DNA from: CAZJDM01 sp964544765
Lineage (GTDB): Bacteria; Bdellovibrionota_B; Oligoflexia; CAYFLR01
Assembly: GCA_964544765.1 (NCBI GenBank)
Contig: CAZJDM010000067.1
Coordinates: 1-22,100, forward strand
Length of the DNA: 22,100 nt
Direction: 5' to 3'
How positions within the stretch are numbered: the first letter of the stretch is position 1; the number at the start of each line of letters is the position of its first letter. The notes under the pieces are model-generated. The model was given only the letters and a program-made list of their open reading frames with translations, was not told the DNA's origin and did no database searches. Of this stretch, positions 1 to 7,828 are shown piece after piece. Both the position numbers and the translations under genes were made by a program.

Positions 1-2
1 CA

Positions 3-713
3 GGCCTTACGAAAGATGTCGTGCTGCTTAAATGTGGAGATTTGATCAGCCTAGGTTATAACTCCAAGAAAAAGGGCAGACCTTCTCATCACCCTATATT
101 AGCCTTCTTGAACCAGAGTAAATATATTGTAAATCTCTGGAATAGAGAAGGTTCTGCTAGTAGTGGTAATGGAATAGTAGAATTTACCAAGCAAACCATT
201 AATAGGTTGTCAGGTAAAATCAAAATATCAGGGGTAGTAGCTGACACCGGGTATTATAAGATAGATTTTGTGAAATATCTTGAATCAATGGATCTTCCAT
301 ATATAATTGGAGTGCCGTTATACCAGACATTGCAATCTAGAATTGTCCTAATAAAAGAATGGAAAGCAGTTAGCCAAGGAATTGCTATATCAGAATTTAA
401 CTTTATTCATAAAGATGAAAAGTGGGATCAAGACAGAAGATATATTGTGGTTAGGCAGGAAATAGACAAATTAAAGGAACCCAAAGGCAAACAATTAAAG
501 TTATTTAAAGAAGATGAGCTTCTTTCCAAGTATAAATATGGTTGTTATATTACGTCTTCTAATGATGAGGCTGAAAATATCTGGCAACAATATCGCTTAA
601 GGGCAGATGATGAAAATAGGATCAAGGAAAATAAGATGGATTTTGCTTTGGAAGGATTTTCACTTGATGGCTTCTATGCTACTGAAACTGCAATGTTACT
701 AAGGATCCTGTAG
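3..713 (+). pseudogene. IS1380-family transposase remnant (DDE group 1), 3' truncated, runs off left edge
   Basis: The reading frame is open to the left edge of the window, so this is the inner part of a transposase; the GTG at 21 is not a real start. The motif GYNSKKKGRPSHHP and the later RADDENRIKENKMDF, FSLDGFYATE and AMLLRIL are typical of IS1380-family transposases. Counting from the GTG, the Asp of VVADTGYY (about residue 75) and the Glu of RADDENRIKE (about 198) look like two of the three catalytic acids; the first Asp would lie outside the window. Family members are about 430-450 aa and continue well past AMLLRIL, where this one stops with TAG. Roughly the last 100 residues are therefore missing. 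No terminal inverted repeat was recognised after the stop. It is most likely an inactive remnant. Confidence 0.85.
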
Positions 714-979
714 CCCGGTTCAGGACCAGGGCCAGGACCGGATTACAGATAACTGCCTATACTGATCACTGAATACAAGTTACAAAAAATATCAAATAAA
801 CACTATAATATTAATATTTTACATGATGAGTGCGAAAATACGAGATCAAATATTTCAACAGGCAGTAGGATTACGGAAAAGTTTCAGCAAGGGCTATAAG
901 AGATCTTGAACGATTAGACAAAATGCCAAATAAAATATACCTATTTCAGATCCGACAACTTTGTGATAGGAAAGAACTT
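714..979. other. Intergenic stretch with GC-rich island and possible gene remnant
   Basis: Directly after the transposase stop lies a GC-rich patch of about 28 bases (714-741), with AGGACC at 722-727 and 734-739 flanked by CCGGT (715-719) and ACCGG (737-741). The rest is AT-rich. A 28-codon ORF from ATG at 823 to TGA at 909 overlaps, in another frame, an open stretch from 869 reading DYGKVSARAIRDLERLDKM into the next gene's frame. Together they could be a frameshifted gene remnant, but I recognise no family. No convincing promoter was found. Confidence 0.4.
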
Positions 980-2413
980 ATGCGATTATTTTGTTGGACT
1001 CTCCGTTTATTCTTACTTCTCTTTTTTCATCTATGGGTGGTGCTTTATGCCCTTGAGTTTAGACATTTAGGAATTGAAATTGAGCTGGGTAGCCAACCTT
1101 TTAGTCGTATAATGGACCGGTTTTTTATGCCCAACTTTTCCCAGCAGCGGGTGGATAAGCTTTGGGATCACTTTCGCCAGTTTGATGAATACCTACAGAA
1201 GGAGCTGGTCTATGAAGCTCAAAATTTTCTTGCCAATGAAATGCACCTACTCAATGATAAATTGTCATTTGATCGAATGAGGCAGTATACCTCATTTTTA
1301 CTCTCTTTACCGGTCGAGCATCAGAGGGGTGTGGTTCAAAGTTTTATCTATATCAGGGAGGCTGATCTGTTGCAATATAGACATGCCGATGATTTTTATA
1401 AACAGTATGAATGGTTGCAAGAAAGTGCTTATAACGCTAATAATGGTGAAGATTTTGCTATTGAATTTCGCCTTAAGAGAAAGTTATCCCGTTCTCAAGA
1501 GGTATTTCGAAGGTTAGATGAGCTAGTATACTCTGCAGGTGTGAGTCAAGAAGTTCGTCAACCCAGTTTAGATGCCCGCGTTCCCATCCATCTTCATATC
1601 AGTTATCGTGGACCCATCAACCCTGAACAGTTTTTTCATTTGGTAACCGAGTACAAAAAACTGTTAGCCATTAGATTAATGGTAAAACATCCCAGTTTCG
1701 CAAGACTGTTTTCAGGTGAAAATGCTGCCATTTCTTACATGCAGGATGTATCTATAGGAGGGATGGTACGTGTGGTAGATGCGGATAAAAAACATCTAGA
1801 AATTCGAGTTCTTTACGATGAACCCGCTGTAGTCTTTGAAGAGATCAATCGCCTCTTTATAGGAAATTATAGAGTCAGTATGTTGCGGATCAAGCAAGAG
1901 ATTTACCGGTTTCTAACCCCTGCTTTTCTTGCTGAAACTGAAAAAAGGGCTCCAGTACTTCTTGTGGCCTTAAGAGGTTTTATTCCCGAAGAAACTCATG
2001 TTCGTGCTTATATAAAGGCTCTTAAGGAGACTGCGAGTCTCTCTAAAACGGATCTCCCTATTGCAGAAATGGTTCCACATCTTTTTGCTAATTTAATGAG
2101 ACTACATCCTCCCAGACACCCTCTTATTTTAAGGGATATGGTAGAGCTTATCCTGCCTGATATTCATACCCTTCTCAGCCATTTTCTTTTTGAAAGTCTC
2201 TTTGTACATTATACCACATCGCAAAATCTCCCCTTTGATAACGAAATACTGGAGTCCTTTAACCGCTTGGCAGATCTTCTAAAGAACGGTAAGGCCTCCC
2301 ATTTACAATTGGACTATGATGCTCAGCAAAGATGGTTAAAAAAAACCAACCAAATCATTTGGATCATGCAGAGTACAGCTAACCCCTGTAACCGTCTTCA
2401 CGCAGATTCATGA
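980..2413 (+). CDS. Hypothetical protein with N-terminal signal peptide or anchor
   Basis: I do not recognise this 477-aa protein. The ATG at 980 is preferred over an in-frame ATG at 923, because AGGAAAG (968-974) sits 5 nt before it and nothing similar precedes 923. Translation from 980 begins MRLFCWTLRLFLLLFFHLWV, a hydrophobic N-terminus typical of a Sec signal peptide or membrane anchor, with a possible cleavage site near VLYA-LE. The remainder has no further obvious membrane segment. It is rich in charged and aromatic residues and probably mostly helical. It contains only a few Cys, no repeats and no catalytic motif I know. It stands alone: an IS remnant lies upstream, and a convergent toxin-antitoxin pair starts about 110 bp downstream. 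It is probably exported or membrane-tethered, facing the periplasm. Confidence 0.7.
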   Translation: MRLFCWTLRLFLLLFFHLWVVLYALEFRHLGIEIELGSQPFSRIMDRFFMPNFSQQRVDKLWDHFRQFDEYLQKELVYEAQNFLANEMHLLNDKLSFDRMRQYTSFLLSLPVEHQRGVVQSFIYIREADLLQYRHADDFYKQYEWLQESAYNANNGEDFAIEFRLKRKLSRSQEVFRRLDELVYSAGVSQEVRQPSLDARVPIHLHISYRGPINPEQFFHLVTEYKKLLAIRLMVKHPSFARLFSGENAAISYMQDVSIGGMVRVVDADKKHLEIRVLYDEPAVVFEEINRLFIGNYRVSMLRIKQEIYRFLTPAFLAETEKRAPVLLVALRGFIPEETHVRAYIKALKETASLSKTDLPIAEMVPHLFANLMRLHPPRHPLILRDMVELILPDIHTLLSHFLFESLFVHYTTSQNLPFDNEILESFNRLADLLKNGKASHLQLDYDAQQRWLKKTNQIIWIMQSTANPCNRLHADS

Positions 2414-2520
2414 TGGTTTTAGTTACTAAATCTTCTTCCATTTCTACTTTTATATACTACTCTTATTTTTACTTTGCGATAAACATAGATGTATCAACGA
2501 TTCAAATTATACAACATCCT

Positions 2521-2718
2521 TTAGCTTTGTTGTTTCTCGTAATACTCAATGAGCATAGATAAAACATTTGAATATTCCACCACGTCAATGTTTTTAACAT
2601 CTTCAAAATCGTAATCGACTATAAGCTTTTCTAGGATTGAAAGAGCCTCTTGATGCATCTGTTGCCCTTTTATAGGTTTTAAAGGGAATTTTTTGACAAG
2701 TTTTTCATAGGTTGACAT
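2521..2718 (-). CDS. HigA-like antitoxin, truncated (lacks HTH domain)
   Basis: This 65-aa product follows the toxin gene with a 1-nt gap, and its Shine-Dalgarno GGGAGGT lies inside the last toxin codons, so translation is coupled. The sequence (KKFPLKPIKG..., then EYSNVLSMLIEYYEKQQS) matches the N-terminal part of HigA-family antitoxins, whose usual continuation is LIExYExxH followed by an XRE-type helix-turn-helix, giving about 120-130 aa. Here a TAA stop follows EKQQS, and the next 100 bases do not encode a helix-turn-helix in any frame I read. The product may still bind toxin but should not bind an operator through that domain. Either the gene is decayed or this is a short form. The pairing with HigB is secure; function is uncertain. 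Confidence 0.65.
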   Translation of the reverse strand: MSTYEKLVKKFPLKPIKGQQMHQEALSILEKLIVDYDFEDVKNIDVVEYSNVLSMLIEYYEKQQS

Positions 2719-2719
2719 A

Positions 2720-3022
2720 TCAACCTCCCAAAAATTTTAGATGTTTGCCTTTAGTATATTCGCCGTGAGTTCCAACCCACTTAACAATAAAGGTCTTGAT
2801 TTTGAATTCGACTATTACCAATAGACGATAGTTATTTCCTCCAATGATAAAAACAATAAAGTGGGGGCTTATGTGATCTGCGCCGGGAAATGTAGCTTGC
2901 AATTCTATTAGGTTATTGAAGGTATCTTTCTTGCAAATATCAACCCAGCTATCTAAAGGGCTTTTAGAAGTAGAATGTTTCTTTTTGAATTTATCAATTA
3001 TATTCAAATTAAGAATTCTCAT
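2720..3022 (-). CDS. higB: HigB-type toxin (RelE-like mRNA interferase)
   Basis: The 100-aa product fits the HigB_toxin family (Pfam HigB_toxin, RelE fold), ribosome-dependent mRNA interferases that cut mRNA in the A site. Visible family hallmarks are the start MRILN, the helix ending SPLDSWVDICKK, then FPGADHI, the strand VFIIGGNNYRLLVIVEF and the C-terminal GTHGEYTKGKHLKF, where conserved His/Tyr/Lys residues lie. Length is normal for the family. The start is supported by AGAGGT about 4 nt upstream of the ATG. As in other hig loci, the toxin gene precedes the antitoxin gene. A 15-bp dyad lies 23 bp upstream and may be the operator. The toxin ORF is intact although its partner is short, so it may be mild, inactive, or controlled by another antitoxin. 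Confidence 0.82.
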   Translation of the reverse strand: MRILNLNIIDKFKKKHSTSKSPLDSWVDICKKDTFNNLIELQATFPGADHISPHFIVFIIGGNNYRLLVIVEFKIKTFIVKWVGTHGEYTKGKHLKFLGG

Positions 3023-3044
3023 CTCAACCTCTTATTTAGATAAG

Positions 3045-3059
3045 ATCGCAAAACGCGAT
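3045..3059 (-). promoter_or_regulatory. Possible operator of the higBA pair
   Basis: Perfect 5-bp inverted repeat ATCGC-AAAAC-GCGAT, 23 bp upstream of the toxin start. AT-rich sequence with -10-like TATTATAT elements (minus strand) lies just upstream. Position and symmetry suit an autoregulatory operator, but the repeat is short and this is inferred. Confidence 0.35.
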
Positions 3060-3116
3060 ATATAATAGCTTATAATAAATACATCTTTTTATAATCTAGT
3101 TTAAGGGTAATTAACG

Positions 3117-3142
3117 GTAAGCGACCTTAACTACCCAGGTTG
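3117..3142 (+). repeat. Left terminal inverted repeat of the IS66 derivative
   Basis: 26 bp beginning GTAAGCGACC; exact reverse complement of 3996-4021. The match ends at both outer and inner borders, which defines the element boundary. Confidence 0.92.
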
Positions 3143-3194
3143 AGTGAACCGTCCGAATATTGCATAGTAGCTCCATTATTCGAAGGAGTTGCTT

Positions 3195-4007
3195 ATGCCA
3201 AAACCACAGATCTACCATTATGATTGGCCATCTTTTAAAAAAGAATGGGAGAAATCAGGTCTAACTAAAAAAGAACTCCCAAAGCATTTTATTGAGGACT
3301 ACCTGCAATCAATATGTTATATAATTATTGATATGCAGACATTACAAGAATTAAAAAAACAACCTATTCCCACCGAAACCAATGCTTTAGAATCTTATAT
3401 TAGTGATCTTTTCTGCCACATTCAAACTCTTGAAACCAAGGTTAGCATACTGGTCCATCGCAAATACGGCCGGAGCAGTGAACGCTATGTTGACCCAAAT
3501 CAGCCAAGCCTATTTGATGAAGTTGAAGCTCTAGCCAATGAACCTGAGAAGGACGAAGAAGATGATATAGATATTCCCCCACACAAAAGAAAGAAACGTC
3601 GTGGCAAGATTGAAATACCGGATGATATTGAACGTAAAATAATAGTTCATGATTTACTTGAAGAAGGGAAAGCCTGCTTGTGTTGCGGCGATCTCATGAC
3701 TGAGATTGGTGAGGAAAAAACAGAGAAACTGGATGTCATTCCAGCTAAACTAGCTGTCCAACAGGATGTTTATAAGAAATACGCCTGTAAAAATAAAGAA
3801 TGTGATGGCAAGCCAAAACAGGCGAAAGTGGAGCCCACGGCTGTACCCAGAATCAAAGCCTCTATGATCCTCTATAGTTTAGTCATCACAGCCAAAGCAA
3901 ATGGGTTGAATCCTTTCCACTATCTTAAGTGGACATTAAAAGAATTGTCTCACATAAAAACTGCTGACGATTTAACAAAACTTCTGCCTATTAAGCAACC
4001 TGGGTAG
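3195..4007 (+). pseudogene. Internally deleted IS66 TnpA-TnpC fusion, catalytic core missing
   Basis: The 270-codon ORF starts at ATG 3195, with GAAGGAG 6 nt upstream. Residues 1-31 (ending EWEKSGLTKKELPKH) resemble the start of IS66 TnpA. From about residue 47 it reads as TnpC: a leucine-zipper-like segment, then KYGRSSERY and QPSLFDEVEAL, then the IS66 zinc finger with Cys161, Cys164, Cys198 and Cys203. After about residue 225 (VPRIKAS) it jumps to the TnpC C-terminal tail MILYSLVITAKANGLNPF and IKTADDLTKLLP. The roughly 230-codon DDE core between these parts is gone, yet the frame is kept. The stop codon lies inside the right terminal repeat. The product could bind DNA or compete with a full transposase, but cannot catalyse transposition. 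Confidence 0.85.
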
Positions 4008-4021
4008 TTAAGGTCGCTTAC
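3996..4021 (-). repeat. Right terminal inverted repeat of the IS66 derivative
   Basis: 26 bp, exact reverse complement of 3117-3142. It contains the TAG stop codon of the fused transposase ORF at 4005-4007. Confidence 0.92.
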
Positions 4022-4074
4022 AGAAATACTAAAATAATGTAAGAATGTTTAAAGTTTAGAAATGAAACAAAATT

Positions 4075-6750
4075 ATGAATAAAGAATTAAATGCGGTAAT
4101 ACTATCAAATGGGACCATTCAGTTTGAATGGGAAGAATCTAAAATCAAAGTCAACAAAAATCAACAAATTTTGCAAGAAGAAATATCCAAAAGATATAGT
4201 CATGATTTTATATCTTCCTTATTATTCTTGGGATTCAGCGATAAAAATATACCTATTTCCACTTCTTTGAATTTTCTACGAAATTTCTCCCAGATTTTCA
4301 CTACTAAGCTAAGGTTAACAGAGGATCTTGAATCTTTGAGAGAAAAAGTAAACATAGAAATAACTGATGATGAAATATCGGATGTTATTAAAAACACTCC
4401 CTTTATGATTGGAGCAGAGTATCTGGACGATGCTTTATTAAAATTTCTTTGGGCCAGAATAAACACTAAATATCAGCAAGAAATCAAAGAATTTGATGGC
4501 ACTGTGGAGAATTTTTTTCAAAGTTACAGCCCTAATCTGCATTTAGTAGGAAGGGTTCATTTCCATTTAGTTGAAAATAAGCAGCAGGAAAAACATCCTT
4601 TTGCCTTTTTAGCAACCTACTCAACCCAATTAAACAAAGAGGGCAAATCCAAACATATTCCGCTTAAATATGCTTTTAAAGAATATGGTGAAAATAGTAA
4701 AAAATTATTAGATTTACTGACAACAGTACATGCAGCTGCGGACAAAAGCAATCTGATAAGTGATCTTTTAGAATCAGGAGAAATATTTCATCCTTTAGCT
4801 TGGAATTCCAAAGACACATATCATTTTTTAAAAGAAATACCTCAGTACGAGGAAGCTGGTGTCTTATGTAGAATTCCTAATTGGTGGAAAGGAGGAGGTT
4901 CTTCACTAAAAATGAACCTCACTTTAGGAACTACTGCTCCATCTCACCTAGGGATGGATTCATTATTAAAATTTGATGCCAATTTATTGCTAGGAGATAC
5001 AGTAATAACGCCCGAGCAAGCTCGTAAAATATTAGCCGAATCTGAAGGTTTAGCTTATATCAAAGGAAAATGGGTTGAAGTAAATAAGGAAAAACTAGAA
5101 AAAGTTTTAAATGCCTTTGAAGATACTAGCAATCAAATGGAAGACGGACTAAGCATAAAAGAAGCCTTAAAAATGCAAATGGGCAGCAGTAAGTTATTTG
5201 GATCAGACATCGATGACGACTTATTAGATATATCAAATGGCCAGTGGTTGGAATCGGTACTGGATAAATTAAGAGATCCAAGCAAAATCAAATATATTAA
5301 ACCAGGAAAAGATTTTAAAGCTATACTTCGACCCTATCAAGAAAGAGGATTGACCTGGCTAAATTTTCTCCATTCTTTACAATTTGGGGCATGCTTGGCT
5401 GATGATATGGGTTTAGGCAAAACCTTACAAGTACTAGCCTTTTTAAACAACTTAAAGTCTAAAAAGAAGAAAAACTCTAAAATAAATAATACATCTTTAT
5501 TGGTGTTACCTGCATCTCTACTTTCTAATTGGTCACATGAGATAGATAGATTCTCTCCAGAGTTAAAATATTTTATCGCTCATCCAGGAGCTAATCCTAT
5601 TAGTAAAGAAACTCTCAAAAGCAACCAATTCATAAAAAATTACGATCTTATTATTACTACCTACGCTTTGATTCAAAGATATGAGACGTTAAATTCTTAC
5701 TCATGGAACTATGTTATCCTAGATGAAGCTCAAGCGATTAAAAATCCAGGCACCAAACAAACCAAAGCAGTAAAAAATTTAAAATCCTATAACCGGATCA
5801 TATTAACTGGCACTCCTATTGAAAACAGGCTTTCAGATCTTTGGTCTTTATATGATTTTATTAATCCAGGACTGTTAGGCAATGCCAAAGAGTTTACCGA
5901 TTACTCCAAAAGTCTAAAAGATAATCCTGATGGATATGGCAATCTAAAACAGATTATTAGCCCTTATATACTTCGTCGCTTAAAAACAGACCGCACCATC
6001 ATCAAAGATATCCCAGATAAAATAGAAATGAAATCCTACTGCGATCTTTCTAAAAAACAAATACTACACTATAAAAATTTAGTAGAAGATATAAAAAACG
6101 CACTAGAAACCTTTAAAGGCATTGAAAGAAAGGGAGTCATCCTAGGGTCCTTAATTAAATTTAAGCAGATATGTAACCACCCGGACCAGTATTTGGGCAA
6201 TGAAGAGTTTTTAGAAAAAGATAGCGGTAAATTTCAAAGGCTCAAAGAAATTTGCCAAACGATCATTGAAAAAAGAGAAAAGGCCTTAATTTTTACTCAA
6301 TTCAAAGAAATTACAGATCCCTTAAAGGATTACTTAAAAGAAGTCTTTGGCTATGAAAGCTTAATCCTGCATGGAAGTATCCCTGTAACTAAGAGAAAGA
6401 AGATTATTGAGCGGTTTCAAAGCAATGAATATGTTCCTTTCTTTATTTTATCGGTCAAAGCCGGCGGGGTTGGCCTTAATTTAACCGCTGCCAATCATGT
6501 CATTCATTATGACAGATGGTGGAATCCTGCAGTGGAAAATCAAGCTACAGATAGAGCCTTTAGGATCGGACAAAAGAAAAATGTAGTGGTACACAAGTTT
6601 ATATCTAAAGGCTCGGTGGAAGAAAAAATAGACACTATGATCCAAGAAAAATCGACATTGTCTAATAGTATTATTAAAAGCACCAAGGAAAACTGGATAA
6701 CAGAAATGGATAATAAAGATATCTTAGATCTATTTAAACTCAGTCTATAA
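4075..6750 (+). CDS. SNF2-family helicase-like ATPase (bacterial HepA/SNF2 type)
   Basis: This 891-aa protein has a full Swi2/Snf2 motor. Walker A is DDMGLGKT at residues 443-450. DEAQ is at 550-553. LTGTPIENRLSDLWSLYDF follows, and the second RecA lobe carries ALIFTQF, GGVGLNLTAANHVIHYDRWWNP and QATDRAFRIGQ (823-833). Before the motor, GDTVITPEQARKILAESEGL and KGKWVEV match the SNF2-helicase-associated domain of bacterial family members; the first 240 residues are less conserved. Such proteins are ATP-driven DNA translocases that remodel protein-DNA complexes, not true strand-separating helicases. The SWIM zinc-finger gene follows after 15 bp, so the two are probably co-transcribed and act together. 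The ribosome site before ATG 4075 is weak. The IS66 derivative ends 53 bp upstream and leaves little room for a native promoter. Confidence 0.92.
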   Translation: MNKELNAVILSNGTIQFEWEESKIKVNKNQQILQEEISKRYSHDFISSLLFLGFSDKNIPISTSLNFLRNFSQIFTTKLRLTEDLESLREKVNIEITDDEISDVIKNTPFMIGAEYLDDALLKFLWARINTKYQQEIKEFDGTVENFFQSYSPNLHLVGRVHFHLVENKQQEKHPFAFLATYSTQLNKEGKSKHIPLKYAFKEYGENSKKLLDLLTTVHAAADKSNLISDLLESGEIFHPLAWNSKDTYHFLKEIPQYEEAGVLCRIPNWWKGGGSSLKMNLTLGTTAPSHLGMDSLLKFDANLLLGDTVITPEQARKILAESEGLAYIKGKWVEVNKEKLEKVLNAFEDTSNQMEDGLSIKEALKMQMGSSKLFGSDIDDDLLDISNGQWLESVLDKLRDPSKIKYIKPGKDFKAILRPYQERGLTWLNFLHSLQFGACLADDMGLGKTLQVLAFLNNLKSKKKKNSKINNTSLLVLPASLLSNWSHEIDRFSPELKYFIAHPGANPISKETLKSNQFIKNYDLIITTYALIQRYETLNSYSWNYVILDEAQAIKNPGTKQTKAVKNLKSYNRIILTGTPIENRLSDLWSLYDFINPGLLGNAKEFTDYSKSLKDNPDGYGNLKQIISPYILRRLKTDRTIIKDIPDKIEMKSYCDLSKKQILHYKNLVEDIKNALETFKGIERKGVILGSLIKFKQICNHPDQYLGNEEFLEKDSGKFQRLKEICQTIIEKREKALIFTQFKEITDPLKDYLKEVFGYESLILHGSIPVTKRKKIIERFQSNEYVPFFILSVKAGGVGLNLTAANHVIHYDRWWNPAVENQATDRAFRIGQKKNVVVHKFISKGSVEEKIDTMIQEKSTLSNSIIKSTKENWITEMDNKDILDLFKLSL

Positions 6751-6765
6751 ACAAAGAGGTTATAA

Positions 6766-7536
6766 ATGTCATATTATGGTGGTTTTAAACCATATGTTTC
6801 AGTAGCAGATAAAAAAGCTAAGGCCTTACGAAAACTTAAAACTCTGCAAAAAAAGAATCCGGGAATTAGCCCAATCATAATAGAGGGAAGTACGATTGCC
6901 AATACTTGGTGGGGTAAATCTTGGAACAAGAACTTAGAAAACTACGCAGATTATTCCAATCGTATTGGCCGAGGGAGAAGTTATGTCAGGCATAATGCCA
7001 TTTTAGACCTAAAAATTGAAGCGGGAATGATTAAAGCTTTAGTTCAGGGATCGAGTTCTAAACCTTATAAAGTAGCCATCAAAATTAAATCTTTCTCTGA
7101 AGAAAAATGGGAAAAGCTCGTAAATGCCAGTCAAGGAAAGTTTGACTCTCTACAAGAACTTATTGAAGGCAAATTTCCTCAAGCAATGAAAGATATATTT
7201 ACCAGTAGGGACTCTGGTTTATTTCCATCTCCCTCTGAGATTTCCTTTGATTGTAGTTGCCCTGACTGGGCCAGCATGTGCAAACATGTAGCCGCCACGT
7301 TATTTGGAATAGGTGCCAGACTTGATAATGATTCCTCATTATTTTTTACTTTACGGGGAGTAGAGGTTGGCTCTTTGATAACCAAAGCAGTAGAAGATGA
7401 TATTTCTAAGTTGCTAAAAAAAGCAGGAACAAAAAGTGACCGAGTTATTGATGATTCCAATTTATCTTCTTTGTTTGGTATTGACCTTGATGGCATTGAG
7501 ATAAAACCTATAAAGAAGAAAGTTACTAAATTTTGA
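6766..7536 (+). CDS. SWIM zinc-finger protein
   Basis: The 256-aa protein carries a SWIM zinc-finger, C-x-C-x6-C-x-H, at Cys163, Cys165, Cys172 and His174 in the context FDCSCPDWASMCKHVAATLF. The N-terminal part (FKPYVSVADKKAKA, IEGSTIANTWWGKSWNKNLE, DYSNRIGRGRSYVRH) is typical of a bacterial family regularly encoded next to SNF2 ATPases. SWIM domains bind DNA or partner proteins, so this is a plausible accessory subunit of the upstream ATPase. The start has AAGAGGT about 6 nt upstream of ATG. The last 60 residues are charged, end in a Lys-rich tail and appear less conserved. An exact 10-bp tandem duplication begins 1 nt after the stop. The molecular role of this protein pair is not established to my knowledge. 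Confidence 0.88.
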   Translation: MSYYGGFKPYVSVADKKAKALRKLKTLQKKNPGISPIIIEGSTIANTWWGKSWNKNLENYADYSNRIGRGRSYVRHNAILDLKIEAGMIKALVQGSSSKPYKVAIKIKSFSEEKWEKLVNASQGKFDSLQELIEGKFPQAMKDIFTSRDSGLFPSPSEISFDCSCPDWASMCKHVAATLFGIGARLDNDSSLFFTLRGVEVGSLITKAVEDDISKLLKKAGTKSDRVIDDSNLSSLFGIDLDGIEIKPIKKKVTKF

Positions 7537-7537
7537 A

Positions 7538-7557
7538 TTGTGCCTTTTTGTGCCTTT
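7538..7557 (+). repeat. 10-bp tandem duplication just after the SWIM gene stop
   Basis: Two exact copies of TTGTGCCTTT directly follow the TGA stop (7534-7536) with a 1-nt gap. This is one of five short tandem duplications at gene 3' ends in this window. Confidence 0.85.
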
Positions 7558-7579
7558 CAATTTATTTTTATTGTGATAA

Positions 7580-7789
7580 TCTATCACCACTTTTGGAGTT
7601 GGTCCCCATGTTTGTATAGGCAAAGCATTTGCATTAACTAAAACACAATTAATTATGGTTAGATTACTACAGACCTTTGATATCCAGCTACAAGATCCTA
7701 ATTTACAACCAGAGATTGAGTCATTGGTTGTAATTAGGCCTAGAGATGGTGTACCTGTGACTTTACAACTTAAGAAAAAAGATCAATAA
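7580..7789 (+). pseudogene. Cytochrome P450 C-terminal remnant (heme-binding loop)
   Basis: An open stretch of 69 codons between in-frame TAA at 7577 and TAA at 7787 reads SITTFGVGPHVCIGKAFALT, then VRLLQTFDIQL and IRPRDGVPVTLQL. FGVGPHVCIG (7592-7621) fits the P450 signature F-x-x-G-x-x-x-C-x-G exactly, with the heme-ligand Cys encoded at 7613-7615. The following helix-L sequence and the RPRDGVPV strand also fit the end of bacterial P450s. A full P450 has about 400-450 residues, so over 80 percent is missing: the I-helix, the ExxR motif and everything upstream are absent. The 40 bases between the SWIM stop and this remnant do not continue the P450. It is non-functional and shows that the lineage once had a P450 gene here. 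Confidence 0.88.
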
Positions 7790-7797
7790 ATCAATAG
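7782..7797 (+). repeat. 8-bp tandem duplication over the P450 remnant stop
   Basis: ATCAATAA followed by ATCAATAG, 7 of 8 identical. The first copy contains the TAA stop. The unit is short and AT-rich, so chance is possible. Confidence 0.5.
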
Positions 7798-7828
7798 ATC
7801 ATGGATCATCTAATACATAGTCATAATC

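Larger units (their letters stand above)
3117..4021 (+). mobile_element. Non-autonomous IS66-family element (905 bp) with perfect terminal inverted repeats
   Basis: The ends are perfect 26-bp inverted repeats that start 5'-GTAAGCG, the characteristic GTAA end of IS66-family elements. Full IS66 elements are about 2.5 kb and carry tnpA, tnpB and tnpC. This copy is 905 bp with a single ORF joining a tnpA-like start, the tnpC N-terminal and zinc-finger region, and the tnpC C-terminus. The tnpB gene and the DDE catalytic core are deleted. The 8 bases on each side (AATTAACG left, AGAAATAC right) do not match, so no 8-bp target duplication remains. Because both ends are intact, a transposase made elsewhere in the genome could still mobilise it. 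Confidence 0.88.

Noticed and set aside
1329..1517. 62-aa ORF within the 980-2413 gene
   Set aside because: Shadow frame inside a longer coding region with a better start and export signal.
3109..4029. 8-bp target-site duplication of the IS66 derivative
   Set aside because: The flanks AATTAACG and AGAAATAC do not match.
7179..7496. 105-aa minus-strand ORF opposite the SWIM gene
   Set aside because: Antisense shadow of the clearly recognised SWIM zinc-finger coding sequence.
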